Positions 17,295 through 25,150 of a stretch of 64,000 nucleotides of DNA are shown here, piece by piece. The stretch's first letter is position 1; each line of letters opens with the position of its first letter. The notes under the pieces were generated by a model. That model had not been told where the DNA came from, searched no databases, and saw nothing but the letters and a program-made list of their open reading frames with translations. Both the position numbers and the translations under genes were made by a program. The DNA lies in contig OY781889.1 of the NCBI GenBank assembly GCA_963677185.1, forward strand, positions 372,001 through 436,000, given 5' to 3'. This stretch comes from G963677185 sp963677185 (lineage in GTDB: Bacteria; Bacillota; Syntrophomonadia; Syntrophomonadales; Syntrophomonadaceae).

Positions 17295-17468
17295 CTACTC
17301 TTCTTTTTGCTTTTCCTCTACCAGCGGGTAAATGTGCGGATTATTGGATGTGGTCAACCGGCAGGCCGGACATACAAGATACAAATAGGCCTTCTTGTTC
17401 TCAATTTGAACCATTTTATTCAAGGTCGATTTGGGATATTGCCTTCCACATACGGTACATTTATACAT
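17295..17468 (-). CDS. Small zinc-ribbon protein (57 residues)
   Basis: Short gene with two CxxC knuckles, CTVCG near the N-terminus and CPACR about 29 residues later. They are separated by a basic/hydrophobic beta-like stretch and followed by an acidic tail ending EEKQKEE, which is typical of a four-cysteine zinc ribbon. AGGAGG lies 8 bases before ATG 17468. It overlaps the 3' end of mrnC by 49 bases in another frame, so it is the last gene of the cysE-cysS-mrnC transcript. I do not recognise a named family. A nucleic-acid or protein-binding role is possible by fold only. The ribosome binding site, motif spacing and clean stop make it a probable real gene despite its size. Confidence 0.75.
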   Translation of the reverse strand: MYKCTVCGRQYPKSTLNKMVQIENKKAYLYLVCPACRLTTSNNPHIYPLVEEKQKEE

Positions 17469-17899
17469 GCCAGCTCCTCCTCGCTCGAATTCTCTATCTG
17501 GACGAGCTCCATAACCTTGTTTACCAGTTCGGTCAAGCGTTCTTCATCTCCATTTAAATACAGGTATCCCATCAGGGCTTCAAATCCGGTGCTAAGCTTA
17601 TAATCAAACAGGTCGTTATTGCGGTTTCCGGGGTGGCTCTTGGCGTTGCGCCCCCGCCTGACAATATCCTGTTCCTGCTCGCTCAGCTCGGGATAAATGA
17701 CTCGCAAAGCCCTGGCCTGGCTTTCAGCCTTGACGATATCAACCGTTTCCCGGTGGATATCACGGACCTTTCTGGGTTGAGTGCCTACCATGCGCGTTCT
17801 AACCATAAGCTCGAAAACAGCGTCGCCTATATATGCCAGCACTATCGGTGAATACTGCATCAATTGCTGGTGTTCCACAATTGCCAAATGATTAATCAA
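17420..17899 (-). CDS. mrnC: Mini-ribonuclease III
   Basis: RNase III catalytic domain without a double-stranded RNA-binding domain. In Bacillus this enzyme matures 23S rRNA. Hallmarks are LAYIGDAVFELMVR (catalytic Asp), RRGRNAK and FEALMGYLYL with the second acidic site. GGTGGAG lies 5 bases before a TTG at 17899, so I start there (starting INHLAIVEHQQ after the initiator), giving 159 residues. Frame-open sequence reaches 17935 but without a ribosome binding site. The start overlaps the cysS stop by 8 bases, implying coupled translation. The cysE-cysS-mrnC order is the same as in Bacillus. Confidence 0.92.
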   Translation of the reverse strand: MINHLAIVEHQQLMQYSPIVLAYIGDAVFELMVRTRMVGTQPRKVRDIHRETVDIVKAESQARALRVIYPELSEQEQDIVRRGRNAKSHPGNRNNDLFDYKLSTGFEALMGYLYLNGDEERLTELVNKVMELVQIENSSEEELACINVPYVEGNIPNRP

Positions 17900-19481
17900 G
17901 AATTCTCCACCTTGCACCATCTTTTGTATCCTCAACTATTATACCTTTTTTCCGCAACTCATCACGAATCAAATCCGCTTTGGCAAAATCCTTCTTGCCG
18001 CGAAACATGACCCGCAGTTCCATCAGACCTCCCATGAGTGCCTCCAGCCCGGGGCTGCCGTCATAGCGGCATTTGCTGCCTTCGCTGCCATCTTGTATCT
18101 GAATACCTGATTCTCCTAATATGTCGCGAATCCGGTCTGCGCTGGCCCAATCCTTCTCTTTCCGGGCTGCCTGGCGCAGCTCAACATAGATCTCCAGGAC
18201 TCCTTCGACCTGTTCTGGACGGGAGCCTTCCGCCTCAATGAAAATGCCCAGCACATCACCCAGCTTGCGGAATATCCCAATCGCTTCGGACAATTCCCGC
18301 CTCTGACCGGCATCCTGCGAATCTCCGGCGGCTACGAAGCTGTTAAGTGCGCGGGCCATCTCAAAATAACAGCCCATGGCCCGGGCCGTATTGAAATCGT
18401 CGTCCATGGCTTCAATAAAATCCAGTTCCAGCTGCTTGATCTCGGCCAGCAAGCGGCTTTCTCCGGCAACTGTTCCGCTTTCCTCCGCTCCGGCGGCAAT
18501 GAACTCTCCAGCCAGCACCAGGGTGTTCTTCAGCCGTCCAAGAGCCCGCCGGGCTTCCTCCAGCTTGGTGTCGTCAAAATCCAGAGGACTGCGGTAATGA
18601 GTGGCGATCAGATAGTATCGCACCACATCGGCTGGATATTTGTCCAGAACATCTCGCAATATGAAAAAATTGCCCAGCGACTTGGACATTTTTTCATTAT
18701 TTATGGTAATGAATCCGTTGTGCATCCAGTAATTCACAAATTTCTGGCCGTTCAAGGCTTCGGACTGGGCGATTTCGTTTTCATGGTGGGGGAATACGAG
18801 GTCATTGCCGCCGCCGTGAATATCCAGGGTCTTTCCCAGGTAGCGGTTGGACATGACTGAACATTCGATATGCCAGCCCGGCCTTCCAGGTCCCCAGGGG
18901 CTTTCCCAGAACAGTTCACCCTCCCTGGCGCTCTTCCACAGGGCGAAATCGGCGGAATCCTCTTTGCGGCCATCCACTTCCACCCTGGCTCCGGCCAGCA
19001 TATCATCCAGGTTGCGGTTGGAAAGCTTGCCATAATCGGCAAAGGCCCGGACCCGGTAGTATACGTCGCCATCCACAACATAGGCAAAGCCCTTTTCAAT
19101 CAGAACTCCCACGGCTTCAACTATCTCGGTCATATGCTCGCTTACCCTGGGATGGATATTGGCACGCATAATCCCCAGCGCATCAGCGTCCCGGAAGTAT
19201 TCGCCAATGAAGCGGGCTGCGAGTTGCAGCGGTTCTTCGCCCAGCTCCCGGGACCGGTCAATTATCTTATCATCAACGTCAGTAAAGTTCTGAACATAGA
19301 AAACGTCATAGCCGCGAAATGCCAGGTAGCGGCGCAGGCAGTCAAAAACCACCAGTGGCCGGGCATTGCCCAGGTGGATAAAGTTGTAGGTTGTAGGCCC
19401 GCAGACATACATTTTAACCTTATTGGGCTCTAAGGGTTGGAACTCTTCTTTTTGTCCGCTTAAAGTATTGTGAATCTGCAC
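17892..19481 (-). CDS. cysS: Cysteinyl-tRNA synthetase with duplicated C-terminal helical module
   Basis: Class I synthetase charging tRNA-Cys. The HIGH-type motif is FIHLGNARP; the KMSKS motif is intact as KMSKSLGNF. Zinc-ligand regions CGPTTYN and WHIECSVM are present. GGAGAGG lies about 8 bases before a GTG at 19481, giving MQIHNTLSG; this gives about 529 residues, longer than the roughly 465 of Bacillus and E. coli enzymes. The extra length is at the C-terminus, where the module with the pattern ELR-x-x-x-R/K-x-K-DW/F-x-x-AD-x-IRD appears twice (about 427-475 and 482-529). The second copy ends in the usual DTKDGARW. It overlaps cysE by 62 bases and is controlled by the cysteine T-box upstream of cysE. 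Confidence 0.93.
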   Translation of the reverse strand: MQIHNTLSGQKEEFQPLEPNKVKMYVCGPTTYNFIHLGNARPLVVFDCLRRYLAFRGYDVFYVQNFTDVDDKIIDRSRELGEEPLQLAARFIGEYFRDADALGIMRANIHPRVSEHMTEIVEAVGVLIEKGFAYVVDGDVYYRVRAFADYGKLSNRNLDDMLAGARVEVDGRKEDSADFALWKSAREGELFWESPWGPGRPGWHIECSVMSNRYLGKTLDIHGGGNDLVFPHHENEIAQSEALNGQKFVNYWMHNGFITINNEKMSKSLGNFFILRDVLDKYPADVVRYYLIATHYRSPLDFDDTKLEEARRALGRLKNTLVLAGEFIAAGAEESGTVAGESRLLAEIKQLELDFIEAMDDDFNTARAMGCYFEMARALNSFVAAGDSQDAGQRRELSEAIGIFRKLGDVLGIFIEAEGSRPEQVEGVLEIYVELRQAARKEKDWASADRIRDILGESGIQIQDGSEGSKCRYDGSPGLEALMGGLMELRVMFRGKKDFAKADLIRDELRKKGIIVEDTKDGARWRILD

Positions 19482-20142
19482 CCGATTCTTCCTCTCCTTC
19501 CATTTCCACCAGCTTGCGCTCCAGGTCTTCAATCCGCTTCTGCATGGCGGTCAGCGTGTCTTCTATAGGGTCAGGCAGCATGTGATGCTCCAGGTCGATC
19601 TCCACCCGGCTGTCTTCGACCCTGGCGCCGTCCTGAACTACTATTCGCCCGGGCACACCGACTATGGTGCAGTGAGGCGGAACACTCTTCAAAACCACGG
19701 AGCCGCCTCCAACCTTGGCATGATCCCCCACCGTGAACGAGCCCAAAAGCTTGGCCCCGGCGCTAATCGTGACATTATTGCCTATGGTGGGATGCCGTTT
19801 GCCCTTTTGCTTGCCAGTTCCTCCCAGGGTTACGCCCTGGTAAATGGTTACATCATCGCCTACTTCGGCAGTTTCTCCAATTACTACACCGGCGCCGTGA
19901 TCGATGAAAAAGCGCTTGCCAATCGTTGCTCCGGGATGGATCTCGATCTGCGTCATATGACGGGCAGCATGCGAAATGAACCGGGCCAGTAAAAACAGCC
20001 GGTGCGTCCACAGCCAGTGGGTCAAACGATGGCTTAAAACCGCATGCAGGCCAGGGTAACAGAGAATCACCTCCAGCACTGAGCGCGCAGCTGGATCGCG
20101 TTCGAATATTACTTTGATTTCTTCCTTCATTGTCTTAAACAT
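19420..20142 (-). CDS. cysE: Serine O-acetyltransferase
   Basis: Makes O-acetylserine from serine and acetyl-CoA, the first step of cysteine synthesis. An N-terminal helical domain with FERDPAARS is followed by left-handed beta-helix hexapeptide repeats (IHPGATIG, IDHGAGVVIGETA, YQGVTLGGTG, VTISAGAKLLG). After VGVPGRIV comes an unusually long acidic, probably coiled-coil tail of about 70 residues. AAGGAGG precedes ATG 20142. The last 62 bases overlap cysS in another frame, and much of the tail is therefore constrained by cysS coding and initiation. First gene after the T-box leader, so likely induced by uncharged tRNA-Cys. No cysK is in the window. Confidence 0.93.
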   Translation of the reverse strand: MFKTMKEEIKVIFERDPAARSVLEVILCYPGLHAVLSHRLTHWLWTHRLFLLARFISHAARHMTQIEIHPGATIGKRFFIDHGAGVVIGETAEVGDDVTIYQGVTLGGTGKQKGKRHPTIGNNVTISAGAKLLGSFTVGDHAKVGGGSVVLKSVPPHCTIVGVPGRIVVQDGARVEDSRVEIDLEHHMLPDPIEDTLTAMQKRIEDLERKLVEMEGEEESGADSQYFKRTKRRVPTLRAQ

Positions 20143-20191
20143 ATAAGGTGCCTCCTTCCCCGTTTTTGCTGAATGCGGCCTGACATTCAAA

Positions 20192-20230
20192 TAATAAAAG
20201 CCCCTCATCTCCTTACGAAGACGAAAGGCT
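20192..20230 (-). terminator. T-box conditional terminator
   Basis: 14-bp stem with some G-U pairs (20230-20217 with 20212-20199) and a 4-base loop, followed by a T-rich tract on the minus strand. It overlaps the alternative antiterminator arrangement of the T-box. Confidence 0.8.
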
Positions 20231-20448
20231 CTGCTTCCGCGGTTCCACTCCGGTTGATCGTCACCATGACGATCCGCTTAACGGTTATAACGGTTCCACC
20301 GGGCATAGCTACTCTGTTCACCATGCCTGCTCCCGGGCGCACTTTCTTTACCTTCTTACTGTAAAAGGCTTTCAGCCGCTGGCCTTTTCTCTCTGTCAGC
20401 GATTGGCAAATACTCTTCCCATTCGCAGCATTTAATTATTCAATTAGC
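20192..20448 (-). ncRNA. T-box leader (predicted Cys specificity) upstream of cysE-cysS
   Basis: The antiterminator T-box core GGAGTGGAACCGCGG is at 20251-20237. A terminator stem follows. Upstream, a Stem I with an AGAGTA element leads to a GGTAAAGAAAG segment directly followed by TGC (20341-20339), the proposed specifier codon for cysteine. T-boxes read the charging state of a tRNA: uncharged tRNA-Cys would pair and allow read-through into cysE and cysS. The specifier call is by position and context and has not been folded. Confidence 0.85.
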
Positions 20449-20454
20449 CATTTA

Positions 20455-20483
20455 ATTGTAAAGCCGGTGCCTGTCCTTGTCAA
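20455..20483 (-). promoter_or_regulatory. Promoter of the cysE operon leader
   Basis: Consensus TTGACA (20483-20478), 17-base spacer and TACAAT (20460-20455). It places the transcript start near 20448, just before the T-box Stem I. Confidence 0.8.
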
Positions 20484-20519
20484 GGCCCATACTGCTGGGT
20501 TTTACTGGATATGCTCGCT

Positions 20520-21956
20520 TCATTTGCGGGCTTGATTCAAGCGCCGCAGGCATTCATCCCGGCCCCAAATCGATATCATGTTTGGCAGGTCCGGGCCGTG
20601 CATCTGCCCGGTCAGCGCACAGCGCAAGGGCATGTATACATCCTTGGGCTTGAGCTTGTTATCTTTGACCAGCTTTTTCAAAAAGGCCTTGATTTCTCCA
20701 GGAGCATCCGCTTCCGGGTATCCGGCAGCAAACTGATCGAAAACGCCTTCTGCGCTTCCCGTGGCCAGCAGTTCCCTGGCCTCATCGTCCGCTTCGGCTT
20801 CTATAAAGAATATATCGATCAATTGCTTAATATCCTTGAGACAAACCATTTGGTCGCGGATGGTCTCGATTATGAGCAGCTGCTTGGAGCGGTCATAGGC
20901 CTCAAATTCCTGGCAGTGTTCAGATGCGGCCAGGTAAGGCTGCACCATGCTTAAGAGCTCGGTGCTTTCCAGTTTTTTGATATACTGCTGATTGATCCAG
21001 TTAAGCTTTTCCAGGTTGAAAACCGCCGGGCTTTTGGAGACCCGTTCCAGGCTGAACGCCGCCGCAATTTCTTCGGGCTTCAGGATCTCCTCCTCACCCT
21101 CTGGAGACCAGCCCAGCAGAGACAGAAAGTTGAACAAAGCATCAGGCAGATAACCCATTTCACGGTACTGGATCAGCGATGTAGCCCCATGGCGCTTGCT
21201 CATCTTCTGGCGATCCTCGCCCAGGATTAAGGATATATGCGCAAACTGCGGAATAGCCAATCCCAGGGCTTGATAAATCATCAGCTGCCTGGGAGTATTT
21301 GACAAATGTTCTTCAGCCCGAACTATGTGGGTAATGCCCATCAGGCTGTCATCTATGACCACGGCAAAATTGTAGGTCGGTATGCCATCTGATTTGACGA
21401 TGATAAAATCGCCTTCGTTGTCGCTGTGAAACACCACCCGTCCTCGCACCAGGTCATCTACTACAAATTCCTTGCTGTCCGGCACCTGGAAGCGGATGGC
21501 TGGCTTGATTCCCTGGGCTGCTCGGACTGCTATCTCTTCGGCGCTCAGAGTGCGGCATTTGCCGGAATAGCGGACCAGCTCGCCCGCAGCCAGCAGTTCC
21601 TGGCGTTCAGCTTCCAGCTCTTCTTCGCTGCAATAGCAGGGATAGGCTTTGTCTTCGGCCAGCAGCTGTTCCGTATAACGCCGGTAGGTATCCAGGCGTT
21701 CGGTCTGGCGATAGGGTCCATTTGCGCCTCCGGTGTCAATGCCTTCCTGCCATGAAAGCCCCAGCCAGCGAAGTGAAGTAACGATTTCCTCTTCGTATTC
21801 CCGGCGGGAGCGTTCCAGGTCGGTGTCTTCAATTCTCAGCACCAGGTCTCCTCCGGTTTTCAGAGCGTATAAATAATTAAACAGGGCCGAACGGGCTCCA
21901 CCTATATGCAGGGGTCCGGTCGGGCTGGGCGCGAAGCGCACCTTTACTTTATTCAC
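20520..21956 (-). CDS. gltX: Glutamyl-tRNA synthetase
   Basis: Class I synthetase charging tRNA-Glu (in many Firmicutes also tRNA-Gln, corrected by GatCAB). HIGH-type motif PSPTGPLHIGGARSA; KMSKS-type KMSKRHGA; the zinc region CYCSEEEL is present. AGGAGG lies 6 bases before GTG 21956, giving MNKVKVRFAPSPTG; about 478 residues, a normal length. It follows ispF by 33 bases and precedes the cysE promoter, so it ends the ispD-ispF-gltX operon. The cys genes downstream have their own promoter and T-box. Confidence 0.95.
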   Translation of the reverse strand: MNKVKVRFAPSPTGPLHIGGARSALFNYLYALKTGGDLVLRIEDTDLERSRREYEEEIVTSLRWLGLSWQEGIDTGGANGPYRQTERLDTYRRYTEQLLAEDKAYPCYCSEEELEAERQELLAAGELVRYSGKCRTLSAEEIAVRAAQGIKPAIRFQVPDSKEFVVDDLVRGRVVFHSDNEGDFIIVKSDGIPTYNFAVVIDDSLMGITHIVRAEEHLSNTPRQLMIYQALGLAIPQFAHISLILGEDRQKMSKRHGATSLIQYREMGYLPDALFNFLSLLGWSPEGEEEILKPEEIAAAFSLERVSKSPAVFNLEKLNWINQQYIKKLESTELLSMVQPYLAASEHCQEFEAYDRSKQLLIIETIRDQMVCLKDIKQLIDIFFIEAEADDEARELLATGSAEGVFDQFAAGYPEADAPGEIKAFLKKLVKDNKLKPKDVYMPLRCALTGQMHGPDLPNMISIWGRDECLRRLNQARK

Positions 21957-21989
21957 GGCTGTCCTCCTAATCAATAATCGTTGGTTAGG

Positions 21990-22469
21990 CTAAACCTGCT
22001 GTTTGCATATTAAGGCTACGGCTTGGGCGGCGATCCCCTCGCCCCGCCCGGCAAAGCCCAGCTTTTCCGTGCTGGTCGCCTTGACTCCCACGGCATCTGG
22101 TTCCAATCCCATGCAACCGGCAATTTCCCGGCGCATATCGTCAATATACGGAGCCAGTTTAGGTTTTTCTGCTATAACGGTGCTGTCGATATTGACGATT
22201 ATATAACCCTTTTGGGCCAGCAGGGCACAGGTCTTTTTCAGCAGCAGGCGGCTGTCAATCCCAGAATAGCCAGGATCGCTGTCGGGAAAATGCTTTCCTA
22301 TATCGCCAAGAGCGGCAGCCCCTAAAAGAGCGTCACAAATTGCATGAATCAGCACATCCGCGTCTGAATGGCCGAGCAAGCCCAGGTCATGGGGAATTTC
22401 CACCCCGCCCAGAACCAGTCTGCGCCCTTCAACCAGGCGATGAACATCATATCCGGTGCCAATTCGCAA
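21990..22469 (-). CDS. ispF: 2-C-methyl-D-erythritol 2,4-cyclodiphosphate synthase
   Basis: MEP isoprenoid pathway enzyme that cyclises CDP-ME 2-phosphate. It has the metal-binding GYDVHRL, GHSDADVLIHA, the DIGKHFPD loop and the C-terminal ATSTEKLGF motif. It is 159 residues, a full-length enzyme. Initiation is at a TTG (22469) with AGGAGG seven bases upstream. It lies 11 bases after ispD, the enzyme two steps earlier, as commonly seen in Firmicutes. Confidence 0.95.
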   Translation of the reverse strand: MRIGTGYDVHRLVEGRRLVLGGVEIPHDLGLLGHSDADVLIHAICDALLGAAALGDIGKHFPDSDPGYSGIDSRLLLKKTCALLAQKGYIIVNIDSTVIAEKPKLAPYIDDMRREIAGCMGLEPDAVGVKATSTEKLGFAGRGEGIAAQAVALICKQQV

Positions 22470-22480
22470 GCAGCTGCCTC

Positions 22481-23185
22481 CTAATCTGCATCTTTGCGTT
22501 GTTCGAGCAGGCTCCTGACCAGTATCAGGTCATTCGGAGCGGTAATCTTTATATTGGCATAATCACCCTCGACCACCTTAACCATGCCTATGTAGCGTTC
22601 AAAAAGCGAGGCATCGTCAGTGCCGGTGAATTTCTCTTCCAGGGCCTGTTCGTAGGCCGCATACAGTTCAGAATACTTGAAAACCTGCGGGGTCTGAATG
22701 GTATAAACGCTGGATCTCTGCAAAGTTCTCTTCACAAATCCGTCCCGGTCCACCATTTTAACGGTTTCCCGGCTGGGAACGCCGGGTATGGCCGCTCCCC
22801 ATGCTTCTGCGGCTTTCAGCAGCTCAATTAAAACCCTTCGGGATAATATCGGCCGTGCTCCGTCGTGAACGGCAACATAATCGGTATCCCGTGGCAGGCT
22901 CCGCAACCCGGCCCAAACCGAATCCTGGCGTTCCCTTCCCCCTTCGACCACGGCGCCAACCTTTCTGTAGCCATATCTGTCAATAACATCGCGATAGCAA
23001 AGTTCAATCTCGTTGGCCGCAGCCACCACCACGATCTGATCTACACAATCCAGCTGATCGAAAAAATCCAGGGCATAAGCCAGTACCGGCCTGTTCTCCA
23101 GCAGCAAATACTGCTTGTTGATGGCTTCCCCCATTCGGCGGCCCTGTCCGCCGGCAGCAATAACAACCCTGAGGTTGCTGACCAT
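22481..23185 (-). CDS. ispD: 2-C-methyl-D-erythritol 4-phosphate cytidylyltransferase
   Basis: Transfers CMP from CTP to MEP in isoprenoid synthesis. The nucleotide-binding AAGGQGRRMG with downstream NKQYL is intact, as are the VAVHDGARP and FTGTDDASLFE regions. At 234 residues it is full length. GAGGTGG precedes ATG 23185. A TTGATA-17-GATAAT promoter lies 76 bases upstream, so ispD begins a transcript with ispF and gltX. Confidence 0.95.
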   Translation of the reverse strand: MVSNLRVVIAAGGQGRRMGEAINKQYLLLENRPVLAYALDFFDQLDCVDQIVVVAAANEIELCYRDVIDRYGYRKVGAVVEGGRERQDSVWAGLRSLPRDTDYVAVHDGARPILSRRVLIELLKAAEAWGAAIPGVPSRETVKMVDRDGFVKRTLQRSSVYTIQTPQVFKYSELYAAYEQALEEKFTGTDDASLFERYIGMVKVVEGDYANIKITAPNDLILVRSLLEQRKDAD

Positions 23186-23260
23186 TCATTCCACCTCATA
23201 ATCCCGTCTTACGGCTTCCGCTCATGGACCGGAAACCTGCTGTCCGAAGCAATTGTCTCC

Positions 23261-23289
23261 ATTATCTACAAAACAGCGGCATTTATCAA
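23261..23289 (-). promoter_or_regulatory. Promoter for ispD-ispF-gltX
   Basis: TTGATA (23289-23284), 17-base spacer, GATAAT (23266-23261); five of six matches in each box. The remaining bases of the 23186-23533 gap hold this promoter and the divergent plus-strand promoter. I see no gene there. Confidence 0.65.
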
Positions 23290-23464
23290 CTGCTGAGGCA
23301 AATTGTCCAGCCGCTGCCGCGGTCAGTTTGCATGAACTCCGCCGGGAGGCAAGCAGCGCCCCGAATATCATAGTTTCGGCGGCCCGCGCAGTGTGCTTGC
23401 TGCCACCCCCCACATAAGGGCATCTATATAGATCATTCAGGGTATAAACGGCTAAAAACCGTCA

Positions 23465-23493
23465 TTGACAAGCATTTTACACGGTACTATACT
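23465..23493 (+). promoter_or_regulatory. Promoter for the 132-residue protein and GDPD genes
   Basis: TTGACA (23465-23470), 17-base spacer, TATACT (23488-23493); a near-perfect sigma-A promoter, followed by GGAGGAG before the start codon. Confidence 0.75.
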
Positions 23494-23533
23494 GTTTTAA
23501 AGCATTGGGAGTAGGAGGAGAGATTACAAGGCC

Positions 23534-23932
23534 ATGAGAGATCTTATATGTGACGAGTTTCAAAATACTGTTTCCGAGCTTATCATCCGCCATCAAAGCA
23601 TGCTGGACATCCTGTCCAAGCTTTCCGAAGCGTCAGCGCGCGTCAACCGGGCAGTGACCAAATCCGTAACCACCTGCGGCTGCATTAAAGTCGAAGCCGA
23701 GCGAACCGCACTCCCCGACAACATTCAATCGATTGGAGATCTCAAGGCCTATTTGGATAGCCATGTGCGCGGCCATCTTTGCCCTCAATGCGAGGATATC
23801 GTGGTGACCGAACTGGGCAACCTGCTTTTCTTCATGACGGCCCTGTGCAACACCCTGGACATCAGTCTGTACGATGTCTTCATAAAGGAATACAAGAATG
23901 CCTATGCACTGGGCATTTATAACCTGAAATGA
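23534..23932 (+). CDS. Conserved small protein with MazG-like C-terminal helices, function unknown
   Basis: 132 residues, apparently cytoplasmic and largely helical. I recognise it as a conserved clostridial type but not as a family with an assigned function. Visible features are an N-terminal helix (LICDEFQNTVSELIIRH), a TTCGCI segment, HLCPQC, and a C-terminal ELGNLLFFMTALCNTLDISLYD helix. That last helix resembles MazG-type pyrophosphohydrolase helices, although the acidic metal ligands are not all present. Three or four conserved-looking cysteines could bind a metal. It has its own strong promoter and precedes the GDPD gene by 13 bases. A role in nucleotide metabolism is a guess. Confidence 0.7.
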   Translation: MRDLICDEFQNTVSELIIRHQSMLDILSKLSEASARVNRAVTKSVTTCGCIKVEAERTALPDNIQSIGDLKAYLDSHVRGHLCPQCEDIVVTELGNLLFFMTALCNTLDISLYDVFIKEYKNAYALGIYNLK

Positions 23933-23945
23933 ACCGGCGCCGGTT

Positions 23946-24905
23946 ATGAAAAATAAGATCCTGGCCTTGATAGCTATATTTCTGGCTTTGGTCTTTGTAA
24001 ACAACAGCTCCATGCTGAGTTTCCGGCCGGCCGGCAAGCCTCTGCTCCTGGCCCATCGCGGCCTGGGACAAACATACAGCACCGAAGGCATGACCAATGA
24101 CACCAATACCGCCGAACGCATTTTTGAACCTGAACACCCCTATATCGAAAATACCCTTCCCTCAATGGAAGCGGCCTTTGCTTACGGCGCCGATGTGGCC
24201 GAGCTGGATATTCACCCCACCACTGACGGGCAATTCGCGGTTTTTCATGACTGGACCCTCGAATACCGGACCGATGGGCAGGGTGTCACCCGGGAGCAAA
24301 GCATGTCCTACCTGAAGACCCTGGATGTCGGCTATGGCTATACGGCTGACCACGGCCAGAGCTATCCGTTCAGAGGCCAGGGTATCGGAATGATGCCCAC
24401 CCTGGACGAAGTGCTGACCCATTTCCCGGATCGGGAATTTTTAATCCATATAAAAAGCAACGACCCGCAGGAAGGCGAGCTGCTGGCGGATTATCTGGAA
24501 AGGATGCCGGAGAGCCGCCAACGGCAGATGTCTGTGTATGGTGGCGATAAGCCCATCGCGGTTTTGCAGGAGCGTTTGCCCGAATTGCGGGTTTTATCCT
24601 ACGCTACGTTAAAAAGCGCCCTTTTATCTTATATGGCGGTGGGCTGGACCGGTTATGTGCCGGAAGCCTGCCGCAACACCGAACTGCATATCCCGATAAA
24701 ATATGCCTGGCTGTTATGGGGCTGGCCGGATTTGTTTTTGACCCGGATGGACGCTGTAAATACGAGGGTAATTTTGGTGGGCGGAAATGGGACCTTCTCG
24801 GAGGGAATTGACAGTGCCAGCGACCTGAAGGCCTTGCCAGACAATTATACCGGCGGCATCTGGACTGACCGCATCGACCGCATTGGCCCGATATACTATA
24901 AATAA
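23946..24905 (+). CDS. Glycerophosphodiester phosphodiesterase-family protein, membrane-anchored
   Basis: 319 residues. An N-terminal hydrophobic segment (about 4-22) acts as signal or anchor. A GDPD TIM-barrel domain follows, with LLAHRGLGQ (catalytic His), ENTLPSMEAAF, AELDIHPTTDG (metal ligands), FHDWTLEYRT and EFLIHIKS. Such enzymes split glycerophosphodiesters to glycerol 3-phosphate and an alcohol; an exported form would act on lipid or teichoic acid products. The C-terminal part (residues 200-300) is less conserved and contains a hydrophobic YAWLLWGWPDLF. The start at 23946 comes 13 bases after the upstream stop without a strong ribosome binding site, so coupling is likely. Confidence 0.87.
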   Translation: MKNKILALIAIFLALVFVNNSSMLSFRPAGKPLLLAHRGLGQTYSTEGMTNDTNTAERIFEPEHPYIENTLPSMEAAFAYGADVAELDIHPTTDGQFAVFHDWTLEYRTDGQGVTREQSMSYLKTLDVGYGYTADHGQSYPFRGQGIGMMPTLDEVLTHFPDREFLIHIKSNDPQEGELLADYLERMPESRQRQMSVYGGDKPIAVLQERLPELRVLSYATLKSALLSYMAVGWTGYVPEACRNTELHIPIKYAWLLWGWPDLFLTRMDAVNTRVILVGGNGTFSEGIDSASDLKALPDNYTGGIWTDRIDRIGPIYYK

Positions 24906-24906
24906 C

Positions 24907-24935
24907 ATGCCCCGCTTCTCCGGGCTTGTTTTCTG
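24907..24935 (+). terminator. Weak terminator-like hairpin after the GDPD gene
   Basis: Short GC-rich inverted repeat (4 bp) followed by TTGTTTTC right after the stop. The rest of the 24936-25150 convergent gap shows nothing else. Confidence 0.35.
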
Positions 24936-25150
24936 GCGCATTCTGCTGACCGGCTTGCTCCTCTGAACACAAAAGTCTGTCACACTATTTCTGCAGACAG
25001 GAACACCGTCGCCCCCAAAACAATTCGAATATCTCCAGAAAAATCCTCTTATGATGGGTCCGGCTGCCGTCGCCTTGCCTGTGTTCAAAACATTATGCTG
25101 TGTTACAGAAAGAACGTCCCCACTGGTATAAAACGCGGTAAAAACGGATA

